Source: Bacillota bacterium (GTDB taxonomy: Bacteria; Bacillota; Syntrophomonadia; Syntrophomonadales; Syntrophomonadaceae). Taken from it: a DNA stretch of 7,159 nt. Positions 1 to 5,621 of the stretch are shown here, one piece after another. The stretch lies in NCBI GenBank assembly GCA_017861475.1, contig JAGFXV010000069.1:1-7159 (forward strand). Direction: 5' to 3'. Both the position numbers and the translations under genes were made by a program. Numbering within the stretch: the first letter of the stretch is position 1; each line of letters opens with the position of its first letter. The notes below the pieces were generated by a model. It was not told the DNA's origin. It saw only the letters and a program-made list of their open reading frames with translations, and ran no database searches.

Positions 1-1
1 T

Positions 2-3000
2 GAAACGGATGAAATGAATTGTCTGAATTATGATTATAAGTTGGATATTGAAATGATACAGGGGACCAAAACACCAGCCAAGGGGATGCTGGCGTTAGGT
101 CCGGGCTCGCTGGGCTTTAGCGTTTTTGGATCAATGGAGACCAGTTTAAGCGGAGCGGAAAAGAAATTCAGCACGGGATCTTCGGCCGGGATGAGTACAG
201 ACGCCATCGATCTGGAGAAATTGACTCCCGGTTTGCTGCAGAAATTAGGAGCAAAACCGGAATTGAATCCGGCTCCCAAGGGGGAATTCTTCCATGTGGA
301 TGATTATGTATTCGACAGTCAAAACCAACCTTATGAACTGGGAGTGGTCGACGGAGGCAGCGGACAACTGGGCGTGAAGATATCAGCCAGCGGCTTTCAG
401 TTGCTGGGGCCTGTTCCCAATGTCGGTTGGGTATTGCTGACCTTGCAGAAAACCGGTGCGCTTGATGCAGGTTTCTTATTACAGGGTTCAGCCGGAGTAA
501 GGGGGATATACAGTTACAAGACCCTTTTCCCTCACAACCTGGAACATGAAACCGGTGATGGATCATATGTAATCATTGTTGACGGGGATGAAGGTAATTC
601 AGTTACCCGCCAGTTACGGCGCAGTTTTGTGGGCGGATTGGAATCAGATGCCGATACTACCATCAAAAACAGCACAGAAGTGCAAGGCGGAATGAATACA
701 AAATTGGAGAAACTCAAAAGTGACATGGGAGTTACGGATGTCAGCAGCAAGATCGTACAAATAGCATTTAATCTGGGAGCCGGAATTTATGTGAGTGCGT
801 TGGGAGGAATGACCGGAGCTGAGGCCAAAATAGAACTGGCCGGGGATAACGGTTGGACGGACCAGCCTTCTCTGGAAATCACTATTAATGCCAACGGCGA
901 TTCTCCGGTAATTAAAGAAATAAATGGGGATGTGCGGGCAACTACCGACTTGTATATGAAGGCCTGGATTGCCAAACTGCAGAAGCAGTATGTGTGGGGC
1001 AGCATACCTATTAAGCACGAGTTTAGTACAGAAACGGTTTTTGCAATCAATCCGATCAGCGTCACGATCGATGAAACCAACCGGGAAGACTATGATATAT
1101 CAACTTTTAATGGCAGCCCGGAAAACGTAGTAAATGATTTCCTGGTTATTGGAGATTATTCCTGCGACAGCACCGGCAGCGGCGCCATCGCCTATACCGA
1201 TATGGAAACCAAAGGCGGAGATATGCGCCTGATGACCAGCAATTACAACAGCGAAGACATTTGGGGTACCCCGGTTTGCATAAGTAAAACCGGTGGGGCT
1301 ATTATCAGTCACGACATTATAAAGCTGCCCGGTAATAATACATATATGGCGGTATGGAGTGAGATAACTGCGGAAAATGTGGATAAAACCTGTCCACCTT
1401 CGGTACTCAAGTATTCGGTGGGGAATATCGTTGGTGGAGAATGGGAATGGTCTGTTCCAACTGCTTGCGTAAATCTTGATGAAGTAGCCACCCACGTGGA
1501 ATTGCTGCCAAACGGCGGTCAGATTTCCCTGGTTTACATGTCCACCGATGAAGGTCCGCAGGGAGTGAATTATCAGGTCAGCGGACTGAACTGGAACGGA
1601 AGCAGTTGGGGTACGACTGCCCGGTTAATAGAAAGAAGCAGGATCAGCGGTTTCACAAGCTGCGGCACTGATGACCAGACGGTATCTCCGGTGTTAATCG
1701 CTTATGTTGATGACGAGCATAATCTCAAAACTTTGGGCTGGAGCAGCAATGGTGTTTCAGAGGCAACTTTGCTGAAAGAAGAGAGCGGCAACGACCTGGC
1801 CCTGGTGAATGATTCAGATGGAGATGTTTATCTGGCCTACAGTGTCCTGGGGCAGGGCATAGGGCTATATTCATACGCCAATGGACAATGGCATGATCAG
1901 GGTATACCCTTTACAGATGCTTTACCAAATCAGCTCAATATGCAACTGTTGCCCAGTGATGAGCTGTTGTTGGGCTGGACCGATATAAGCGGGGATGGCG
2001 CTGGGTACGGAATCGTTAGCCAGGATGGCATGGTAATAAGTGATACTCATACATTAACCAGTGCAAACAGCGGCAAATATTACGGGGTGAGCCTGGTTGA
2101 AGCACAATCTGATGACAATGAGGCAGTTTACCTGTTTGTATTGAATGAAAATGAAGACGTAGACCTGAATGCCTATTTGATAGAATCAAATGATACCCGT
2201 CCGGTTCTCTCAGGAACTGTTAGCATCAGCGGTATACCAACTGTTGGAAAAACCTTGACGGCAGATATCAGCGGATTAACCAATCAAAGCGGAATACTAA
2301 GCTACCAATGGAAACGCGGCGGGACCAGAATTGAGGGTGCAACCGCGGCCAGTTATGTGCTGGCGGAAGCTGATACCGGTTATACGATTACCGTGGTCGT
2401 GGCTTCATCCGACAATTCCGGAACTGTAACTTCTGCCGCCACGGCAGAGATAAGTGCTACCGGAGGAGGTTTATCCAATCTGGCAGATCTGAGCAGTCTG
2501 TCACTGAGCGTAGGTACGCTAAGCCCGGCGTTTTCAGCGAGTACGCTTAGCTATACGGCCAGTGTGGCCAATTCCGTCAATACAATTCGGGTGACAGCCA
2601 GCGTATATGACAGCTCTGCCACGCTGCTGATCAACGGGACTGAGTTACAGAGCGGAGCTGAATCGGGCAATATAGAATTAAATATGGGTGAAAACACGAT
2701 TACAGTAAAAGTGACCGGAACGGATCAAGCGGTTAAAACCTACGTCATTACCGTGACCCGGGCGGAAGAAGACGAATGCTTTATCGCGACAGCTGCTTTC
2801 GGTTCCAAATTCTCCTGGCCGGTATCATTGCTCAGACAATTCCGGGATCAATATTTGCTGAGCAATGATTTAGGGAGAAGCTTTGTAAGATTTTACTATC
2901 ACAATTCGCCGCCTCTGGCTGATTATATTGCAGGCAGCGAAGGACTGAGGCTCCTGGTCAGAGTTCTGTTGGCTCCGGTGATTGGGTTGGTTTATATATT

Positions 3001-3085
3001 GTATCATCCGCTGTGGGCAGTATTGGCAGTTGGTGTAGGCTTACTATTTTTTAAAAAAAAGAGGGTTATTATAACGGGTATCTAA
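2..3085 (+). CDS. Large modular secreted/surface protein with propeller-like repeats, Ig-like and cadherin-like domains and CFI-box C-terminus (5' partial)
   Basis: The frame is open from the left edge. The first ATG (14) has no ribosome site and is not followed by a signal peptide, so the true start is probably upstream; residues are counted from that ATG (1023 to the stop). Residues 1-360 match no family I recognise; they are glycine/serine-rich with beta-type patterns. Residues 360-725 carry seven spaced motifs of the form hydrophobic-small-aromatic (aromatics near 394, 448, 508, 564, 609, 655 and 708), which suggests a seven-bladed beta-propeller. Residues 731-815 form an Ig-like module (VGKTLTA, then YQWKRGG, then GATAASYVL). 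Residues 823-917 resemble the cadherin-like beta-sandwich family (LSPAFSASTLSYTASV, ending VKTYVITVTRA). From Cys922 comes the CFI-box (CFIATAAFGS, later GRSFVRFYY and SPPLADYIA), a hydrophobic stretch at 977-1013 and a basic KKKR. Known family behaviour: CFI-box tails end exported proteins. Inferred role: cell-surface binding or structure; no catalytic motif was seen. Gene identity is unknown. Confidence 0.85.
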   Translation, partial: ETDEMNCLNYDYKLDIEMIQGTKTPAKGMLALGPGSLGFSVFGSMETSLSGAEKKFSTGSSAGMSTDAIDLEKLTPGLLQKLGAKPELNPAPKGEFFHVDDYVFDSQNQPYELGVVDGGSGQLGVKISASGFQLLGPVPNVGWVLLTLQKTGALDAGFLLQGSAGVRGIYSYKTLFPHNLEHETGDGSYVIIVDGDEGNSVTRQLRRSFVGGLESDADTTIKNSTEVQGGMNTKLEKLKSDMGVTDVSSKIVQIAFNLGAGIYVSALGGMTGAEAKIELAGDNGWTDQPSLEITINANGDSPVIKEINGDVRATTDLYMKAWIAKLQKQYVWGSIPIKHEFSTETVFAINPISVTIDETNREDYDISTFNGSPENVVNDFLVIGDYSCDSTGSGAIAYTDMETKGGDMRLMTSNYNSEDIWGTPVCISKTGGAIISHDIIKLPGNNTYMAVWSEITAENVDKTCPPSVLKYSVGNIVGGEWEWSVPTACVNLDEVATHVELLPNGGQISLVYMSTDEGPQGVNYQVSGLNWNGSSWGTTARLIERSRISGFTSCGTDDQTVSPVLIAYVDDEHNLKTLGWSSNGVSEATLLKEESGNDLALVNDSDGDVYLAYSVLGQGIGLYSYANGQWHDQGIPFTDALPNQLNMQLLPSDELLLGWTDISGDGAGYGIVSQDGMVISDTHTLTSANSGKYYGVSLVEAQSDDNEAVYLFVLNENEDVDLNAYLIESNDTRPVLSGTVSISGIPTVGKTLTADISGLTNQSGILSYQWKRGGTRIEGATAASYVLAEADTGYTITVVVASSDNSGTVTSAATAEISATGGGLSNLADLSSLSLSVGTLSPAFSASTLSYTASVANSVNTIRVTASVYDSSATLLINGTELQSGAESGNIELNMGENTITVKVTGTDQAVKTYVITVTRAEEDECFIATAAFGSKFSWPVSLLRQFRDQYLLSNDLGRSFVRFYYHNSPPLADYIAGSEGLRLLVRVLLAPVIGLVYILYHPLWAVLAVGVGLLFFKKKRVIITGI
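2198..2458 (+). other. Ig-like domain region within the surface protein
   Basis: Residues about 731-815 of the + strand protein show the pattern of bacterial Ig-like modules: GIPTVGKTLTADISG, then a YQWKRGG strand, then GATAASYVLAEADTGYTITV. Such modules are common spacers in surface proteins of Gram-positive bacteria. It sits directly before the cadherin-like domain, separated by a short glycine-rich linker. The boundaries are approximate. Confidence 0.7.
2480..2764 (+). other. Cadherin-like beta-sandwich domain region
   Basis: Residues about 823-917 match the usual layout of the cadherin-like beta-sandwich family: a start of LSSLSLSVGTLSPAFSAST, a central INGTELQSG turn, then GENTITVKVTGTDQAVKTY and VITVTRA at the end. 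The family is widespread in extracellular bacterial proteins, usually near the C-terminus and next to anchoring regions, as here. The assignment rests on recognition of the pattern, not on a search. Confidence 0.8.
2777..3082 (+). other. CFI-box C-terminal region with membrane segment and basic tail
   Basis: The last 102 residues begin with Cys922 in CFIATAAFGS. They continue with a conserved-looking LLRQFRDQYLLSN, GRSFVRFYY and SPPLADYIA series, then one or two hydrophobic segments (977-1013) and KKKR. This order (cysteine motif, amphipathic part, hydrophobic helix, basic end) is that of the CFI-box C-terminal domain found on exported proteins of many bacteria. Whether the cysteine is processed or modified is not known to me. 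Confidence 0.8.
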
Positions 3086-3098
3086 ATAGAGTAAAAAT

Positions 3099-3135
3099 AA
3101 AAACGCAGAGACAAGATACTGTCTCTGCGTTTTTT
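3099..3135. terminator. Bidirectional rho-independent terminator between convergent genes
   Basis: A perfect 15-base-pair inverted repeat (3099-3113 with 3120-3134, core ACGCAGAGACA) encloses a 6-base loop. It is flanked by a T run on the + strand (3130-3135) and an A run on the left (3092-3103, interrupted once), which reads as a T run on the - strand. It lies 13 bases after the stop of the surface protein gene and 26 bases after the stop of fdhE, so it can serve both. Confidence 0.93.
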
Positions 3136-3160
3136 CAGATCACACTGTTAACCTTTCAAA

Positions 3161-3991
3161 TCATTCGGCATCATGATTTACGTAACCTTTTTCCTGGGCC
3201 AACAGATCCAGATAAATGGTTTCAATATTGGCGATAAACAGGTCAGTGGTTTTGCCGGTCTGACGTTCATCATACGTTTTCAGATAGCCTTTACATTTTT
3301 CACAGGTGTATACCTGATAGGCATTGTCATCTTCAACGCTGATAAAATTTATCGAATTGGGCTGGTCATTGCCGCAATGGACACAATAGATACTACGGCT
3401 TTCCCATTCGGTGAAACAGCGGTCGCAGAACATGAAGCGTCTCCCGTCTTCCTCGCGCAGGCGGCTAAAATGTGATTTGCTGCCGCAGAACGGACAGAAG
3501 GATGCCTGACTCCAGAAGCCCATTTCAGCTTGATTAAATTGTTCATAATATGGCTGGGCCAGCATGCGCAGATAAGGACGCAGGGCATGGTCGACGGTAA
3601 AGATCAACAATTCATCAGCTACGCTCAATTCTTCCGCCAATTCTATAAAATACGACTGATCATCGCCCAGTAATATGGCAGCAGCATTGGCAAAGTCTAG
3701 CTTGTTTGCAGCCTTGCGCAGATTGTTAGTAACCTCATTATTTATCGGCCGATTGTTATTAAGAAAGTCCACCAGGGCCAGATAAGTGTTCTTAAGCTGC
3801 AGGGGATCGATCGTAAATTGATTTTGTTTCATTAGATTCTTTTGATTGTTGGTCAGCAATCGACGGACATCAATATGTTCGGGCATATAACTTTGCTTTA
3901 ATTTAATTTCCTGTTCATTCTGCCAGTTCTCCAGGTTCATATAAAAATCGATATATCCCTCGGGAAGGGCGACCGGAGTTTGCCTGCTCAT
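3161..3991 (-). CDS. fdhE: Formate dehydrogenase accessory protein FdhE
   Basis: A 276-residue cytoplasmic protein, slightly shorter than the roughly 300-residue Escherichia coli FdhE. The C-terminal half holds four CxxC pairs: Cys166/169 (CPFCGS), Cys189/192 (CDRC), Cys203/206 (CVHCGN) and Cys230/233 (CEKC). This is the rubredoxin/zinc-ribbon pattern of the family, with the typical WESRSIYC stretch between the second and third pairs. The N-terminal half is helical and variable. In the known family, FdhE binds the catalytic subunit of formate dehydrogenase and is needed for its assembly or activity without being part of the final enzyme. The location just downstream of the three structural genes supports the call. 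The ATG at 3991 is preceded by a strong ribosome site. All eight cysteines are present, so the protein looks intact. Expression may come by readthrough of the operon or from its own promoter in the 134-base gap. Confidence 0.93.
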   Translation of the reverse strand: MSRQTPVALPEGYIDFYMNLENWQNEQEIKLKQSYMPEHIDVRRLLTNNQKNLMKQNQFTIDPLQLKNTYLALVDFLNNNRPINNEVTNNLRKAANKLDFANAAAILLGDDQSYFIELAEELSVADELLIFTVDHALRPYLRMLAQPYYEQFNQAEMGFWSQASFCPFCGSKSHFSRLREEDGRRFMFCDRCFTEWESRSIYCVHCGNDQPNSINFISVEDDNAYQVYTCEKCKGYLKTYDERQTGKTTDLFIANIETIYLDLLAQEKGYVNHDAE

Positions 3992-3996
3992 AAATG

Positions 3997-4005
3997 TCCT
4001 CCTTT
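3997..4005 (-). promoter_or_regulatory. Ribosome binding site of fdhE
   Basis: The - strand reads AAAGGAGGA, five bases before the ATG at 3991. It fixes this start for fdhE and shows that the gene is translated independently of the upstream gamma subunit gene. Confidence 0.9.
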
Positions 4006-4017
4006 AACAATGAAAAC

Positions 4018-4072
4018 TTTGATGATTGTCAGGTATTGCCCGGCAAGGTTCTGCCCCGTTGCCGGCATCAAA
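4018..4072 (-). promoter_or_regulatory. Potential structured RNA leader of fdhE
   Basis: On the - strand, TTTGATG (4072-4066) can pair with CATCAAA (4024-4018). Immediately inside, CCGGCAA (4065-4059) can pair with TTGCCGG (4046-4040) across a 12-base loop (4058-4047). The two 7-base-pair stems abut and could stack, leaving a 15-base single-stranded arm (4039-4025) on the 3' side. The element ends 12 bases before the fdhE ribosome site. I do not recognise it as a known riboswitch class; it may be a protein-binding leader or a chance structure. Confidence 0.4.
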
Positions 4073-4096
4073 AAGGGGAGTGTAACTCCCCTTTTT
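4070..4096 (-). terminator. Terminator-like hairpin after the gamma subunit gene
   Basis: A perfect 12-base-pair inverted repeat (AAAAAGGGGAGT, 4070-4081, with its complement 4085-4096) has a 3-base loop. On the - strand a GC-rich stem runs into TTTTT, the form of an intrinsic terminator. It starts 29 bases after the stop of the gamma subunit gene, so it would end or reduce the three-gene transcript before fdhE. It is symmetric and could also act on the + strand, where no gene approaches it. Confidence 0.82.
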
Positions 4097-4105
4097 GTTT
4101 CATAT

Positions 4106-4114
4106 ATTATATCA
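4106..4114 (-). promoter_or_regulatory. Possible extended -10 promoter upstream of fdhE
   Basis: The - strand reads TGATATAAT, a perfect TGn extended -10 element, in AT-rich sequence just after the gamma subunit stop. No good -35 hexamer is seen at the usual distance. The expected start point (near 4099) would place the terminator-like hairpin at the very 5' end of the RNA, where it would be unlikely to terminate. In an AT-rich gap the match may be chance. Confidence 0.35.
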
Positions 4115-4125
4115 CAGTTTTTTAT

Positions 4126-4809
4126 TTATTCGGCGTCGGCTTTGTCGCCATAGGTTTCTTCATACCATACCGCATGATGATGCTTGGCCCAGTCAGCGCG
4201 AACCGTGCCTTTCCACATTCCCCAGAAGGACTCGCCGGAACCGGTATGGAAGGAACCCAGATAACCGTGCATGCAGACCATGCAGGTGGCCAGGATCATG
4301 GCAATGTCATGGGTGGGGTAAGCCACTCTGACCAGACCGGCCGGGAAAATGGACGGGAACCACATGATATATCCGCTTAAAACCAGCAGGATAACCATGG
4401 TAGGAGTTACAATAGAGTTGCCTTTTTCACCGCCGTTGAATCTGGTCTGCGGCGGAATCTTAACCGGAAAGCCAAAGAACTCCAGCGGGAAGCTCATGAC
4501 AAATTTAATGTCATTCATGCCGAAACGCAGGATGTCTTTGATCCAGCTGATGATTCCTTTGAAGTCAAAGACAACAAAGATCGCCAGCAGTATGGTCAGA
4601 AGCACGGCTGCGATTCTATGCACCAGACCGGCTCCGGCGTAACCGCCGAAAATAGCTGCCAGCCAGTCGACTCCGTCCAGGAATAAGACCAGACCCGTGA
4701 ACAGACACAGTAAGAAGGTCACAGTATGGCCCCAATGGGTGATGCGAGCCACAAAATTAAAACGCTCTACTCTTTCGACATCATCTTTATATTCAGGTAA
4801 CCATTGCAT
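4126..4809 (-). CDS. fdhI: Formate dehydrogenase gamma subunit, cytochrome b (FdnI/FdoI type)
   Basis: A 227-residue integral membrane cytochrome b that passes electrons from the iron-sulfur subunit to quinone. Four hydrophobic segments are visible at about 28-46, 62-82, 133-152 and 165-184. Histidines at 25 (RITHW), 64 (VHRI), 167 (THD) and 181 (MHGYLG) fit the four haem b ligands of E. coli FdnI (18, 57, 155, 169) in order and spacing, so both haems should be bound. Further family marks are RFNFVAR near the start, PPQTRFNGGEKGN at 119-131 before helix three, and a conserved-looking end (FHTGSGESFWGMWKG, then WAKHHHAVWYEE). Length is close to the E. coli protein (about 217). The ATG at 4809 overlaps the stop of the beta subunit gene by one base (TAATG), with AAGGAGGT eight bases before it, so translation is coupled. 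A hairpin terminator follows. Confidence 0.95.
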   Translation of the reverse strand: MQWLPEYKDDVERVERFNFVARITHWGHTVTFLLCLFTGLVLFLDGVDWLAAIFGGYAGAGLVHRIAAVLLTILLAIFVVFDFKGIISWIKDILRFGMNDIKFVMSFPLEFFGFPVKIPPQTRFNGGEKGNSIVTPTMVILLVLSGYIMWFPSIFPAGLVRVAYPTHDIAMILATCMVCMHGYLGSFHTGSGESFWGMWKGTVRADWAKHHHAVWYEETYGDKADAE

Positions 4810-5618
4810 TATTCATGACCTCCTTCCTCGTGTTCGCCGTGTCCGCCATGTTTGTTGGCAAGGATACGGGTGGTTACAAAACTGGTTGCCGAAGCGGCCA
4901 GCATCACTGGGATCAACCAGCCAAAGTAAGGCTGGATAACATTCTGCCAGGCAGAGATGTTTTTGGGTATATGCGGGTTGACCGGCAGACCAAATTTGTC
5001 CGGGGTGTCAGTCAACACATACAGTTTGTTCAATCCGCCCAACTCCAGTTTGCCGTAAATGGTTGCGTTGGGATAACCGTTGGCACGTAAATATTTTACA
5101 CGGTCTTCCGCTTTTTGCAGTAACACTTCACGGTCGCCGAAGGTCAGGGCGCCGGTAGCACAGGTTCTGGCACAGGCCGGGGTCAAGCCTTCCGCAGTGC
5201 GGTCAGCACACAGCGTGCATTTGGTGACTTTATCCTCTCTCTTGCGATACTTGGGTATCTCGAAGGGACAGGCATAGGAACAATACTGACAGCCGATGCA
5301 TTTATCCGGGTCATGCAAAGTAGCTCCGGTTTCGGTTTTGGTATAGGCACCTTTCGGGCAAACCTGCATGCAAGCAGCATCAAAGCAATGCATGCACTGG
5401 CGTTTGATAAAACTCCAGTCAACCCCAGTTACCGGATCTTCGCTCTCAAAGAATTTGATAATGGTAAAGGTATCCGCGTTGGTATCTTCATGGGTCTGGT
5501 AACTGCCTGTAAAAGGCTCGATTGTGGCCGGAAGCTGGTTCCAATCCTTGCAAGCTACTTGGCAACCGCGACAGGCCGTACATTTGCTAACATCGTAAAG
5601 GTTCGTTAAATTAGCCAT
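4809..5618 (-). CDS. fdhB: Formate dehydrogenase beta subunit, four [4Fe-4S] ferredoxin-type protein
   Basis: A 269-residue electron-transfer subunit linking the catalytic subunit to cytochrome b. Sixteen cysteines fall in four groups, enough for four [4Fe-4S] clusters: 13/16/19/23 (CTACRGCQVAC), 75/78/83/87, 107/110/113/117 (CIGCQYCSYACP) and 134/137/149/153. A later segment (YGKLELGGLNKLYVLTD) is typical of the FdnH/FdoH/HybA group. A single hydrophobic helix at about 228-250 anchors the protein, as in E. coli FdnH; the total is shorter than FdnH (294). The last 13 residues are unusually rich in His, Gly and Glu (HGGHGEHEEGGHE). The ATG at 5618 lies three bases after the stop of the alpha subunit gene. 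Its ribosome site is formed by the last codons of that gene. The gene is intact and in one operon with its neighbours. Confidence 0.96.
   Translation of the reverse strand: MANLTNLYDVSKCTACRGCQVACKDWNQLPATIEPFTGSYQTHEDTNADTFTIIKFFESEDPVTGVDWSFIKRQCMHCFDAACMQVCPKGAYTKTETGATLHDPDKCIGCQYCSYACPFEIPKYRKREDKVTKCTLCADRTAEGLTPACARTCATGALTFGDREVLLQKAEDRVKYLRANGYPNATIYGKLELGGLNKLYVLTDTPDKFGLPVNPHIPKNISAWQNVIQPYFGWLIPVMLAASATSFVTTRILANKHGGHGEHEEGGHE
4818..4825 (-). promoter_or_regulatory. Ribosome binding site of the gamma subunit gene
   Basis: The - strand reads AAGGAGGT, a full match to the 16S rRNA end, eight bases before the ATG at 4809. It lies inside the end of the beta subunit gene and decides the gamma start. 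Confidence 0.9.
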
Positions 5619-5621
5619 TTG

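Noticed and set aside
14..16. ATG at 14 as the true start of the surface protein
   Set aside because: The frame is open before it to the window edge, no ribosome site precedes it, and no signal peptide follows although the rest looks exported.
168..566. Open - strand frame opposite the surface protein gene
   Set aside because: Antisense to a long frame whose + strand translation has clear domains; composition (many Arg, Pro, His) is typical of a shadow frame.
2508..2558. Short direct repeat (GGTACGCTAAGC and AGTACGCTTAGC) as a possible mobile-element or recombination site
   Set aside because: It reflects the repeated Thr-Leu-Ser pattern that is normal in the cadherin-like domain; there are no flanking inverted repeats or target duplications.
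4018..4072. The fdhE leader as a known molybdenum cofactor riboswitch
   Set aside because: It is much shorter than that class and lacks its multi-helix layout as I know it; only two simple stems are seen, so no class name is given.
3994..4380. Open + strand frame of 128 codons across the fdhI-fdhE gap
   Set aside because: It starts inside the fdhE ribosome-site region, runs through the terminator hairpin and overlaps the well-supported cytochrome b gene on the other strand. It has no ribosome site and no recognisable protein features.
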